Source: Bacillus sp. 1NLA3E (GTDB lineage: Bacteria > Bacillota > Bacilli > Bacillales > Cytobacillaceae). Taken from it: 64,000 bases of DNA. Positions 54,977-63,588 of the stretch are shown one piece after another (the stretch's first letter is position 1; every line of letters begins with the position of its first letter). A model generated the notes under the pieces. That model saw nothing but the letters and a program-made list of their open reading frames with translations. It was not told where the DNA came from and searched no databases. The stretch is taken from NCBI RefSeq assembly GCF_000242895.2, contig NC_021171.1, forward strand, positions 344,001 to 408,000. The letters run 5' to 3'. Position numbers and translations under genes: made by a program.

Positions 54977-55621
54977 ATGAAGCAATTAACGGCAACTGCA
55001 CTTTTAGATGTTATAGGTGAGCTATTTTCGGATGAGACCTCTATTGCCGTTTCAAACAACAAAGAATATATATATTATCGTCCAAGTAAACGAATCGACT
55101 TAAAAATTCGCGCTGGGGATTTAGTGCGAGCAGGTACTATTACATATAAAGCCATGAGCACCAAGCAAAAAGTCTCAGAATTTATTAATCGAGAAATGTT
55201 TGGTGTTCCTTATTATGGCATGGCGGTTCCTTTTTTAAACGAGGGACAGGTAGAGGGATGTGTAACAGCTGTTTTTCCTGCATTGACAGATGGTAAGTTA
55301 TTCGTAACGGTTAGAGTTCACGATGGGTGGATTCCGGTCCCATTTGCTCAGGTAACCTATTTAGAAGCAAAAGAGCGAAAAACCCATGTGTTTACAGAAG
55401 GATTTTCAGGAACTCATAAATACTCTTTACAGGAATTTGAATATTTTCTACCGAAGGATTCGTTTATCCGTTGTCATCGCTCCTTCATTGTCAATGTAAA
55501 TCACATCAAAGAAATTTATCCTGATACACACTCTACATTTGTCTTACAGATGAAAAATGGTGATCGTATCCCAGTTAGTCAGTCATATTCTAGTTATTTT
55601 AGAAAATTACTAGTATTCTGA
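54977..55621 (+). CDS. LytTR-domain transcriptional regulator
   Basis: The 214-residue protein ends in a LytTR DNA-binding domain (about 110-212) with VPFAQVTYLEAKERKTHVFT, YSLQEFEYFLPKDSFIRCHRSFIVNVNHIKEIYPD and GDRIPVSQSY. The N-terminal 100 residues are not a receiver domain and resemble a small sensor fold of unknown ligand. The next gene encodes a CoA-transferase/hydrolase, which may be its target. AAAGGTG lies before the ATG. Confidence 0.87.
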   Translation: MKQLTATALLDVIGELFSDETSIAVSNNKEYIYYRPSKRIDLKIRAGDLVRAGTITYKAMSTKQKVSEFINREMFGVPYYGMAVPFLNEGQVEGCVTAVFPALTDGKLFVTVRVHDGWIPVPFAQVTYLEAKERKTHVFTEGFSGTHKYSLQEFEYFLPKDSFIRCHRSFIVNVNHIKEIYPDTHSTFVLQMKNGDRIPVSQSYSSYFRKLLVF

Positions 55622-55752
55622 ATAAACACTTCTGTTTCGTGATTAAAATTAACTGTTTTGTCACAATTTTGCCTAATTTCGTTCAAAAAATCTATCCTGT
55701 TATATTACACCTGATAAAATTATTCAAAAGAGTAATATAGGGGGATGGAAGA

Positions 55753-57267
55753 GTGGATAACAACTTCAGCCGGATAAAAGACGTTCGTTTACAAAATCGT
55801 GTTGTTTCAGCAGAAGAAGCTGCTTCATGGATTGAGGACGGAATGACATTAGGATTAAGCGGATTTACAAGAGCAGGAGATGCGAAAGCTGTCCCTTATG
55901 CATTGGTAAAACGTGCTGAAACAGAAGATTTTAAAGTTAATGTGTATACAGGAGCTTCCTTAGGCTCAGATGTTGATAAATTAATGGCAGAAGCTGGCAT
56001 TATTAATAAGCGATTGCCATTTCAAGCAGAACCAGCAATGCGAAAAAAGATTAACTCTGGAGATATGTATTTTGTAGATAATCATTTATCTCAAACAGCT
56101 GAATGGATTAGACAAGGTGCAATTGATGAAATTGACTTTGCGATTTTGGAAGCGGTTTCGATTACAGAAGATGGGATGATTATTCCATCAACATCTGTTG
56201 GAAACAATTTAATATTTGCTCAATATGCTAAAAAAATTATCGTAGAGATTAACTTAGCGCAGCCGGAGTTTTTAGAAGGACTACATGATTGTTATGCACC
56301 AGAAAAACAGGGTGAACGAGGTCCAATTCCGTTGACTAAAGTTGATGACCGGATTGGAACAATCGGAATTAAAGTTGATCCAGAAAAAATAGCCGGAATT
56401 ATCTTTACAAATCAAGCGGATTCACCATCCACAATTGTTGATCCAGATGATGAGACAGTAATGATGGCAGACCATTTAATTGACTTTCTACGTAATGAGA
56501 TTGAAGAAGGACGTTTAACAGAAAAATTAGCACCACTTCAATCAGGGGTTGGCTCTATTGCAAACGCTGTATTCCATGGCTTCTTAGACTCTGAATTTAC
56601 TGATTTGGAAGTATATTCCGAAGTCCTTCAAGATTCAGTATTTGATTTGATGGATGCTGGAAAAATTAAGTTTGCATCGGGTTGTTCGTTTACTTTATCA
56701 CAAAAAAGAAATGACACACTCTTTACCGATTTTGATAAATACCGTGATCGTCTTGTGTTAAGACCACAAGAAATTTCTAATCATCCAGAACTTATTCGCC
56801 GTATGGGTCTAATTTCTATTAATACAGCTTTAGAAATTGATATTTATGGAAATGTCAATTCAACTCATGTTATGGGTACAAATATGATGAACGGAATCGG
56901 TGGGTCTGGTGACTTTGCACGGAATGCTCGCCTAGGCATATTTGTTACAAAATCAATTGCAAAGGGCGGCAATATTTCGAGTATCGTTCCTTTTGTATCA
57001 CACGTTGATCATACTGAACATGATGTAGACGTCATTGTTACAGAGCAAGGATATGCAGATTTACGTGGATTAGCTCCAAGAGAACGTGTTGGATTAATCA
57101 TTGAAAATTGTGTACACCCAATGTATCGTGACCAATTACGTGAATATTACCAAGAGGCGCTTACAAGAGGCGGACAAACTCCGCATGTCTTAGAAAAAGC
57201 ATTTTCTTGGCATGAAAGTTATAAGAAAACTGGATCTATGCTTCAACCAGTTGCAGAATTAGTATAA
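55753..57267 (+). CDS. Acetyl-CoA hydrolase / succinate CoA-transferase
   Basis: The 504-residue protein belongs to the class I CoA-transferase family of Ach1/ScpC/AarC. The N-terminal half has LGLSGFTRAGDAKAVP, and the C-terminal half has YSEVLQDS, whose Glu is the CoA-thioester nucleophile in relatives, NGIGGSGDFARNA and VTEQGYADLRGL. It moves CoA between acetate and succinate or hydrolyses acetyl-CoA, so it links to acetate use together with aceA. The start is GTG 55753 with GGGGGATGG upstream; a terminator follows. Confidence 0.88.
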   Translation: MDNNFSRIKDVRLQNRVVSAEEAASWIEDGMTLGLSGFTRAGDAKAVPYALVKRAETEDFKVNVYTGASLGSDVDKLMAEAGIINKRLPFQAEPAMRKKINSGDMYFVDNHLSQTAEWIRQGAIDEIDFAILEAVSITEDGMIIPSTSVGNNLIFAQYAKKIIVEINLAQPEFLEGLHDCYAPEKQGERGPIPLTKVDDRIGTIGIKVDPEKIAGIIFTNQADSPSTIVDPDDETVMMADHLIDFLRNEIEEGRLTEKLAPLQSGVGSIANAVFHGFLDSEFTDLEVYSEVLQDSVFDLMDAGKIKFASGCSFTLSQKRNDTLFTDFDKYRDRLVLRPQEISNHPELIRRMGLISINTALEIDIYGNVNSTHVMGTNMMNGIGGSGDFARNARLGIFVTKSIAKGGNISSIVPFVSHVDHTEHDVDVIVTEQGYADLRGLAPRERVGLIIENCVHPMYRDQLREYYQEALTRGGQTPHVLEKAFSWHESYKKTGSMLQPVAELV

Positions 57268-57275
57268 AAAATTTG

Positions 57276-57320
57276 AGGTGACTTGCCCTGGTATTCACAC
57301 CTGGGGCAAGTCACCTTTTT
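57276..57320 (+). terminator. Terminator after the CoA-transferase gene
   Basis: AGGTGACTTGCCC (57276-57288) pairs perfectly with GGGCAAGTCACCT (57304-57316), followed by T residues. Confidence 0.93.
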
Positions 57321-57390
57321 GTTTACGCTTTTTTTCTATGAAACATCATGAGTGTCGTCCTTTATTCGTTTACCCACATTTTTCATAAGC

Positions 57391-59154
57391 TTATCTTTTA
57401 TCTTCTAGTACAGGGAGCCCATCCAAATATCCAACATTTCCAGGGTTTTGTGAGCTTAGCATCAAATAACTGTGCCCGTTTAAGTTATTAACCATTTGCA
57501 GCCCAGTTGCTTCACCACCATCAGGTACAGAGGCAATGCGGGAAAGCTTTTTCGTATCGATATTATAAGCCCAGGCGAAGTTATTTTTGTGCATGTCGCT
57601 ATCTTCGGCAATAAACAAGGTTCTCATTTCTTTAGAGAAAACAATGTTATCAGGGTTGGCAATTTTATCAATATTTGCTTTGTTTCCAGCGGCATCTTTA
57701 ACAGAAAGATCCTCGCCTGTAACAAGGCCGTTCATTGTTGTAGCTACATAATTACTTCCTATTGCTTCTCCACTTCGTATCTTTTGCCCCTTTGCTAACT
57801 GAAGCTCATAAACTCCCCCAGCAGCGATCTTTGAAACGTGGATATCATCAGCAGGATCAGTGGGATTCGTTTGCATTCCACTTTGGATGTAAGACATCAC
57901 CATATACAACTTATTATCTTGCTTATTTACCTCAACTGCTTCCATTTTATTAAACTCGGAAGTGGCCCCGATAAGCGCACCATAACGACGAGATTCAAGG
58001 AAAGCGGCAGCTTTCTCCATTCCAGGCTTCAACTTTAACCATTCCGTTTTTCCACCGCTGCTATTTGTCTTTATTTTCTTAAAACCATTAGCAGTAGCAT
58101 AAACATCATCGTTTGTTGTTTCAAATATATCACTGAATTTCAAAGATTGAGCCATTTTCTTGATTTCATTATCCGTTCCATGACCTAACTTAATCCATTC
58201 TAAATTGGCTGAACCTCCATTTTGGTCGCCAGTTTGGTTCCATTTTGACGCATAAAGGGTTCCAGCAGAAAGATCTTTGGATTTGTCGGCAACATACATA
58301 AACATCATCGTATAAGCACCGTCATCTCCGTAATATACTGTTCGCTCATCTGGCATAACGACAGTTCGCTCAAACGAGAGACGACCCATGCTATAGTGTT
58401 TTACTGCTGTCGCTGTACCGTTTGGATGAACTTCAACCTCTGGAAGATGCCCATAAAGATATGGATTTCCAATCAAAGTTTGATCTTTGTAAAAGTTCCT
58501 GGCGAATTGAGTAACGGATGAATTCTCAGGATTAAGTTCATGTGCCTTTGCATCTGGCTCATATTCTTCACTGCCAAGGTGAGTGTTCCAAGGTGATAAT
58601 ATTCCTGCACACGGCGTCCAAATCCCACCATCTGCTGAAAAATCAACCGGCTTCATGTCTGTTACTTTAAGCTCACCCGTTTTCTTATCCTGTTCGACCG
58701 TATTTAAAATCAATGCTTTTGGCAAATTACCGATTGAACTAGGAACACTTTCATAATGGTTTAACAAATATAGCTTACCACTTTTTCCATTTACGCTAAG
58801 TAGACTATTACTATCTGGTGCGGTAGAGACGAAAGGCTTTCCGGTTTTAGGGTCCAATATCTCATTCCCATTAGCATCATAGGTGGTCCCAGCGGTTTTT
58901 CCATTAATAACATCCCCGGGTTGAAACAATGTCTTATATTCGAGCGGAACTGTTTTTTTCGTTCCATTATTATATGTAATGACTGCAGATGCCTTACTAT
59001 ACAATTTTGAAAGTTCATCCGCTGTTTTAGGAGTATCCATGCCGATAAAATCAACCTTTTCTACCGAAACAGGTTTTTGGGCATAAACATTCACCGCGGT
59101 AGGGACAAGAATTGCCAAACTTAACAATGGGGCCATTATTTTGCGTTTTTGCAT
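57391..59154 (-). CDS. PhoX/DUF839 family secreted phosphatase-like protein
   Basis: The 587-residue protein has a Sec-type signal peptide (KRKIMAPLLSLAILVPTAVNVYA) and a beta-propeller body of the PhoX/DUF839 type, with WTPCAGILSPWNTHLGSEEYEPDA, ESRRYGALIG, INPDN-like IANPDNIVF and IAEDSDMHKNN as recognisable blocks. PhoX enzymes bind iron and calcium and act on phosphomonoesters, but most are exported by Tat; no twin-arginine is present here. GGAGG stands before the ATG. Phosphate control was not demonstrated by clear PhoP boxes. Confidence 0.82.
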   Translation of the reverse strand: MQKRKIMAPLLSLAILVPTAVNVYAQKPVSVEKVDFIGMDTPKTADELSKLYSKASAVITYNNGTKKTVPLEYKTLFQPGDVINGKTAGTTYDANGNEILDPKTGKPFVSTAPDSNSLLSVNGKSGKLYLLNHYESVPSSIGNLPKALILNTVEQDKKTGELKVTDMKPVDFSADGGIWTPCAGILSPWNTHLGSEEYEPDAKAHELNPENSSVTQFARNFYKDQTLIGNPYLYGHLPEVEVHPNGTATAVKHYSMGRLSFERTVVMPDERTVYYGDDGAYTMMFMYVADKSKDLSAGTLYASKWNQTGDQNGGSANLEWIKLGHGTDNEIKKMAQSLKFSDIFETTNDDVYATANGFKKIKTNSSGGKTEWLKLKPGMEKAAAFLESRRYGALIGATSEFNKMEAVEVNKQDNKLYMVMSYIQSGMQTNPTDPADDIHVSKIAAGGVYELQLAKGQKIRSGEAIGSNYVATTMNGLVTGEDLSVKDAAGNKANIDKIANPDNIVFSKEMRTLFIAEDSDMHKNNFAWAYNIDTKKLSRIASVPDGGEATGLQMVNNLNGHSYLMLSSQNPGNVGYLDGLPVLEDKR

Positions 59155-59307
59155 TTTATTACCTCCGTTTTTTTACATATTCAAGTACATGTACATCATA
59201 GAAAATAAATATTAAGTAAAGGCTTGAATAGTGTAAAAATTCTATAAATTTATATAGAGGGATGTAAATGGAGGCGGTGGTTTTCGCTTATTTATTTTTT
59301 AAAATAA

Positions 59308-59383
59308 GGCTGTGTTAAAGCTCAATGTTGATTTTACTCACATATAAAATGGAGCGGAAATCAACATTCAAATTTAACACAGC
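59308..59383. repeat. Short MITE-like repeat with the same ends as the 27501 element
   Basis: The left end ggctgtgttaaagctcaatg (from 59308) and right end aatcaacattcaaatttaac (to 59383) are inverted repeats matching at 20 of 24 positions, and the left end equals the complement of the right end of the 27501-27686 element. Only about 26 bases remain between the ends, so this is an internally deleted relative. Confidence 0.72.
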
Positions 59384-59445
59384 AAAAAAAAAAAATCCGA
59401 TCACAAGGACCGGATAAAAAGAAAAAAAACCAGGGAGGTTTTTTT
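59384..59445 (-). terminator. Two back-to-back minus-strand terminator shapes
   Basis: Read on the minus strand, AAAAAAACC-TCCCT-GGTTTTTTT (59445-59423) is followed by ATCCG (59415-59411) pairing with CGGAT (59399-59395) and a run of T (59394-59384). No minus-strand gene ends here: the next gene on the right runs the other way. The first hairpin could also work on the plus strand. From 59446 to 59641 no gene is supported. Confidence 0.5.
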
Positions 59446-59641
59446 AACATGTTCTCATCATAAATGATAAAAATGAACAAAGTATGAACGAAGATGTAAC
59501 ATTTTTTTAAAATAATGCTATTCCAAGCCAAACCCTCGATTCCTCAAAAAACGTGTAATCTCTCCAGAAATCCAATTTGTCCTCATAAACTTCCAAAGAA
59601 AAACAAATACTATTAATAAATAAAAAATAGGGGGAAATGCC

Positions 59642-61078
59642 ATGGAAAAGGGCATATCAGTGTTTCACCTTGTCATGATGGGGCTTGGATCTGTAATTGG
59701 CGCTTCGTTTTTTCTTGGGGCATCAATAGCAATTCATGCTGCAGGACCATCAGTTATTGTTGCTTATATATTAGGAGGAGCACTCGTATATATAATCCTA
59801 TATGCACTCTCTGAGATGACGGTTGCCGATCCGGCACCAGGTTCTTTTCGGACCTTCGCTAAAAAAGCTTATGGTCCGGGATTGGGATTTGTAGTTGGAT
59901 GGGTATATTGGACAGGTCTAGTTATAGGAATGTCAAGTGAAGCGACAGCTGTATCTATTTTACTTCGGAGCTGGTTTCCCGGAATTTCAGTTGGTTTATT
60001 TGGCTCAGCGATTATCATCGGTATCACTCTATTAAATTTGTTAGGTGCCGAACGTTTAAGTAAGTTGGAGAGTGGGCTTACATCAATCAAATTTTTTGCG
60101 GTTGTAGGCTTTATTTTAATTGGTGTAGCACTGATCGTTGGCCTTTTTCCGGGAAGTCCGAGAGTGGGAATTGGGGAGTTGGCGAGAGAGCCGATTTTTG
60201 CGGGAGGTTTTGGCGGCATTGCAGGTAGTATGTTAATGGTAATGTCTACATATGCTGGTTTTGAAATTATAGGATTAGCTGCTTCTGAAGCGAAAAATCC
60301 CAAAAAAACAATTCCAAAGGCCATTTTTTTAACAGTACTAGCGTTAGTTGGCCTATATATTGGAACCATTGCAGTCATACTGCCACTCATTCCGACTGCT
60401 GGCCTTAATACCAAGGTAAGTCCCATTGTTGCTGCTCTTACCAGGCAGGGGGTTGGCTGGGCTGCAAATTCCATTAATTTTGTCCTGGTATCTGCCATTC
60501 TTTCGACGATGTTAGCTTCAACATTTGGTTTAGGAAGAATGATTCGGTCATTAGCGGCAGAAGGGGATGCACCAGCTTTTATTAAAGGAAAAGGAGAAAT
60601 TCCTTATCGGGGCATTTTGCTGTCAGGTATTGGAATGCTTGCCTCATTAGGTATGGGACTGTTGCTACCAGCGAATATATATACGTTTTTAGTAAGCTCA
60701 GGCGCTTTTGCATTGCTTTTTACTTATGCGGTAATTGTCGCTTCCCAATTACGATTTCGAAAGAAAAACGGTTGTACTGGTAATTGTCAGTTGCCTGGTT
60801 ATCCATACACCTCATGGTTTGCATTAATCAGTCTCATTGCGGTTATCGTTTGCATGCCTTTCGTCAAAGGCCAGGGAGCAGGGCTTGCGGCAGGCCTAAC
60901 ATTAGTGGTCTTTTTTTCGGTTGTCTTTGGTGTTTTAAGAATAAGAAAAAAACGGTTTCAGCCAAGTGGGGAAAATCAGAGATCTCCCGTTTCCCCACGA
61001 AAACTTCAGCCGAATTTTGGGTTAGAGGTATCTGAAGAAATTTTACCTAGCAAGGAAAATGAGAAAGAGAGAGAATGA
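59642..61078 (+). CDS. APC family amino acid permease
   Basis: The 478-residue protein has about twelve membrane helices and the APC pattern: GLGSVIGASFFLGASIAIHAAGP in the first helix with the substrate loop, SEMTVADPAPGSFRTFAKKAYGPGLGFVVGW, and EIIGLAASEAKNPKKTIPKA. The substrate cannot be told from sequence. The cytosolic tail is long and charged (from about 430). GGGGG lies before the ATG. A terminator follows directly after the stop. Confidence 0.88.
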   Translation: MEKGISVFHLVMMGLGSVIGASFFLGASIAIHAAGPSVIVAYILGGALVYIILYALSEMTVADPAPGSFRTFAKKAYGPGLGFVVGWVYWTGLVIGMSSEATAVSILLRSWFPGISVGLFGSAIIIGITLLNLLGAERLSKLESGLTSIKFFAVVGFILIGVALIVGLFPGSPRVGIGELAREPIFAGGFGGIAGSMLMVMSTYAGFEIIGLAASEAKNPKKTIPKAIFLTVLALVGLYIGTIAVILPLIPTAGLNTKVSPIVAALTRQGVGWAANSINFVLVSAILSTMLASTFGLGRMIRSLAAEGDAPAFIKGKGEIPYRGILLSGIGMLASLGMGLLLPANIYTFLVSSGAFALLFTYAVIVASQLRFRKKNGCTGNCQLPGYPYTSWFALISLIAVIVCMPFVKGQGAGLAAGLTLVVFFSVVFGVLRIRKKRFQPSGENQRSPVSPRKLQPNFGLEVSEEILPSKENEKERE

Positions 61079-61080
61079 CT

Positions 61081-61107
61081 TCCACCATGATTATGGTGGA
61101 TTTTTTT
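61081..61107 (+). terminator. Terminator after the permease gene
   Basis: TCCACCAT (61081-61088) pairs perfectly with ATGGTGGA (61093-61100), four-base loop, then seven T residues. Confidence 0.93.
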
Positions 61108-61260
61108 GGGGGAATTTTAAGGCTTCAATCCTTTTCGTCCGTGGAAAATAAGACTAATAATCTTAAATATTTAAACTTTTTTTCTAACAATAGACATAAA
61201 TTATTCATTTTTTGTGGGTAAGCTTATTTCATGATTACAATTTCAGGAGGAGATTAAAAA

Positions 61261-61671
61261 ATGAAAGAAAATAAAGTTTTAAAATGGGTCGTTGGTTTTT
61301 CAAGTGTTGCTATGTTCACAGGGTTTATAGGATTGACGCAAAAATCAGACGTTACGGATGGCCAACAGGTTTCTTTAAATAATTCTAATCAGCAAGGAAA
61401 ACAAAGTGACAGTACCAAGCAAAATCCTTTTGTAAAAGAAAATCCTTCCTGGGGTGGAGGGTATAATGGCGATGATGAAAGTACAAATCAGGGGAAACGC
61501 TTCCAAGATAACGATGCTAACAGTCAAGAAAATCCAGGCTGGGGTGGGGATCTTGAAAATGGTTCTAATCAAAGCGAGAGCGGAAACTCAAGTGATTCTA
61601 ATCAAAACCAATTTGGTACCAATGGCGGAGGTTTTAGTGATAGCAATCGCGTAAATGGCAGAGCATCGTAG
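61261..61671 (+). CDS. Secreted low-complexity protein with ENPxWGG repeats
   Basis: The 136-residue protein has an N-terminal hydrophobic helix (VLKWVVGFSSVAMFTGFIGL) and then a disordered part very rich in Asn, Gln, Ser and Gly. Two repeats are seen: ENPSWGGGYNGDDES and ENPGWGGDLENGSNQ. There is no Cys, no lipobox and no LPXTG. The helix may be a signal or an anchor. I do not recognise a family. It precedes apbE by 15 bases and is probably translated in the same operon; AGGAGGAG lies before the ATG. Confidence 0.7.
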   Translation: MKENKVLKWVVGFSSVAMFTGFIGLTQKSDVTDGQQVSLNNSNQQGKQSDSTKQNPFVKENPSWGGGYNGDDESTNQGKRFQDNDANSQENPGWGGDLENGSNQSESGNSSDSNQNQFGTNGGGFSDSNRVNGRAS

Positions 61672-61686
61672 GAGGGGGATTAAGAA

Positions 61687-62604
61687 ATGCATTCATTTCG
61701 CGCTATGAATACCAAAATTAGTACTCATGGGCTTCCAACAGTCGCTGCAGAAAAAGTGGAGTCAATGTTCCATTTTACAGAGGAAAAGCTTAGCCGTTTT
61801 AAGGAGGATAGTGAACTCTCCCAGCTTAATCGGTCTGTTGGGTATCCCTTTCTTGCATCAGATTTCCTATTTCAAATCATCAATACAGCCAATAGCTTTT
61901 ATCAGAAAACAAGTGGAATATTTAATCCTTATATTGGTAAAATAATCTGCGAGTTAGGGTATGACAAAAGCTTTGAAATGATCCAAACTAAGCGGAGTAG
62001 ATTATATAATCCTAACCAAATAGCTACGGAATATTCCGTTGAAATTAATTCAAGAATGAAAAGTATAACTTTGGCAAACGGTATAGCTGTGGATCTTGGT
62101 GGAATTGCAAAAGGCTGGGCAGCCCAGCAAATATCTGAGTTACTACGGGGTAACGGTATTACTTCAGGTGCAATTGATGCTGGTGGTGATCTTGTCCTGT
62201 GGGGAAATAGGAAGGAAGAGTGGGAGGTAGAGATTGCTAACCCAATTGACCCCAATCAGAATGTGTTTCGTTTTAATATCGGAAGCGATGCTGGCATCGC
62301 AACAAGTAGTGCGATGAAGCGCCGTTGGCAGAACACAGAAGGGGAAAGCATCCATCATATTATCGATCCAAGAACATTAAAAAGCGGGGACTCTGACTTG
62401 ATTCAAGTTACTGTGTTAGCTCCTGATTTAACGACTGCAGAGGTTTTTGCAAAATGTCTACTGATTCTTGGTGAGGACAAAGGGAAACAATGGCTTGCAG
62501 AACGAGCGCCTAAGCTTGCTTACTTAGGTGTAAAAAGTGATTTTTCTCTAGTAATGGGCGGGAAATTAGAAAAATATTGCATGAAGGGGGTAGGGATAAC
62601 ATGA
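61687..62604 (+). CDS. apbE: FAD:protein FMN transferase ApbE
   Basis: ApbE transfers FMN from FAD to a Thr/Ser of a target protein, usually outside the membrane. The 305-residue protein shows the AMNTKIS start, EEKLSRFKEDSELSQLN, the GGIAKGWAAQ segment, AIDAGGDLVLWG and HHIIDPRTLKSGDSDLIQVTVLAPD. It lacks a clear signal peptide or lipobox, so it may act in the cytosol. AGGAGGGGG lies before the ATG. Its stop overlaps the next start (ATGA). Confidence 0.9.
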   Translation: MHSFRAMNTKISTHGLPTVAAEKVESMFHFTEEKLSRFKEDSELSQLNRSVGYPFLASDFLFQIINTANSFYQKTSGIFNPYIGKIICELGYDKSFEMIQTKRSRLYNPNQIATEYSVEINSRMKSITLANGIAVDLGGIAKGWAAQQISELLRGNGITSGAIDAGGDLVLWGNRKEEWEVEIANPIDPNQNVFRFNIGSDAGIATSSAMKRRWQNTEGESIHHIIDPRTLKSGDSDLIQVTVLAPDLTTAEVFAKCLLILGEDKGKQWLAERAPKLAYLGVKSDFSLVMGGKLEKYCMKGVGIT

Positions 62605-63164
62605 CTGAATTTCTAAGTGTTTTGGGCGGTGTTCCATCAGTTTGGAGTATCACAAAGGCAGCCGGGCTAACATCTTACGTCTTATTATTCTTGGCGATCA
62701 TGGCGGGAATGTTGCAGAGCTTTCCGTCAGTTAATCCAAAAAATAAAGAATTCCTCCATTTAGTCCATCAATTTTCGGGATGGTTTGGCTTGTTATTTGG
62801 ACTTCTTCATGGGCTAGTATTAGTTTCTGATCCAGATACTCAGTTTAGCCTAACAGAAATTTTTGTTCCATTTGCATCAAATAATGATACTATTTTAGTT
62901 TCGCTCGGCATAATATCATTTTATATCCTATTTTTCATTATGCTTTCTTCCGATGTGGTCAAGATTCTAGGAAAGAAATTTTGGCGAGCCATCCATTTTC
63001 TTTCCTTTCCGGCCTACGTTCTTGCCCTCCTTCATGGAGTTATCCTTGGGTCAGACGCTCAAAATAGTGGGATCCCGTGGCTTTACATGATTACAGGAGC
63101 CAGTGTAGCTGGATTATTCGTGCTGAGAATGAGTAAATCAGCCAAAAAAGTATCGACCGCATAA
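62601..63164 (+). CDS. Ferric-reductase-like transmembrane protein
   Basis: The 187-residue protein has five to six membrane helices and pairs of His placed as in heme-b ferric reductase domains: LHLVHQFSGWFGLLFGLLHG and WRAIHFLSFPAYVLALLHG. It lacks FAD and NAD domains, so electrons must come from a partner. The ATGA overlap with apbE and the GGGGTAGGG site support translation coupling and ATG 62601. The likely role is moving electrons across the membrane, possibly to a flavinylated partner. Confidence 0.85.
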   Translation: MTEFLSVLGGVPSVWSITKAAGLTSYVLLFLAIMAGMLQSFPSVNPKNKEFLHLVHQFSGWFGLLFGLLHGLVLVSDPDTQFSLTEIFVPFASNNDTILVSLGIISFYILFFIMLSSDVVKILGKKFWRAIHFLSFPAYVLALLHGVILGSDAQNSGIPWLYMITGASVAGLFVLRMSKSAKKVSTA

Positions 63165-63231
63165 TCGTCACGCATTACCGCGTTACAGCACTGGGGGTCA
63201 GGTGCTCTAACGCAAATTAACGTATTAAAGA
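63165..63231. repeat. GGTGCCTGACCCC repeat, copy 12 (right half)
   Basis: Inner acgcattaccgcgttacagcac and the right arm ctgggggtcaggtgc are kept, followed by the trailer cgcaaattaacgtatt. The left arm is missing. It lies directly after the ferric-reductase-like gene. Confidence 0.72.
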
Positions 63232-63318
63232 ATCTTTGCGTATTCTCTTGGTAAGCATCTTGGCAATTTTATTTAGTTGGTCTATAATTTAATTGTAAGT
63301 TATTTCGGGGGGGTAAAA

Positions 63319-63588
63319 ATGGAAGTTGACCTGGAATTACAGGCTAAAGATTTGTTTAAGGAAGTTATTTGGGACGGTAGTGTCGAGCGAATTGCGGTTT
63401 GGTTGGACGGGGACTGGTCTGTTACTTCAACAACCCATTTTGATGAAAGAATAAAAAATGATCATCCTGTGTATGTCTTAAATTTACGGGAGGTCTTTTC
63501 TGAGGTTAATTTTTCATTTGAAAGCATTGAACAACTGATAAATCGAATTGAAGATAGGTTAAATGGACGTGATCCAATAGATGCTTAA
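63319..63588 (+). CDS. Hypothetical protein, 89 residues
   Basis: The product opens MEVDLELQAKDLFKEVIWDG and goes on with VERIAVWLDGDWSVTS, HPVYVLNLREVF and a helical end with IEQLINRIEDRLNG. It is acidic and should be cytosolic. I do not recognise a named family. A G7 run lies before ATG 63319; the 14-codon longer frame is before the ribosome site. A hairpin (AACTG with CAGTT, 63588-63613) and T-run ends it. Confidence 0.75.
   Translation: MEVDLELQAKDLFKEVIWDGSVERIAVWLDGDWSVTSTTHFDERIKNDHPVYVLNLREVFSEVNFSFESIEQLINRIEDRLNGRDPIDA

Noticed and set aside
55622-55752. LytTR-type direct repeats before the CoA-transferase gene
   Set aside because: ctgttttg and tcgttcaa are about 30 bases apart and match the LytTR consensus poorly; not enough to call a site.
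59155-59230. PhoP boxes before the PhoX-like gene
   Set aside because: TTTACA and AGTACA strings occur, but not with a convincing 11-base periodicity or a properly placed -10; phosphate control is left open.
59518-59586. 22-codon minus-strand frame (MRTNWISGEITRF...)
   Set aside because: The GGAAG before it is only three bases from the ATG and there is no recognisable family; too little support.
63106-63135. TGAS string in the ferric-reductase-like protein as an ApbE FMN acceptor motif
   Set aside because: It lies within a predicted membrane helix (MITGASVAGL) and lacks the surrounding residues of FMN acceptor sites; probably chance.
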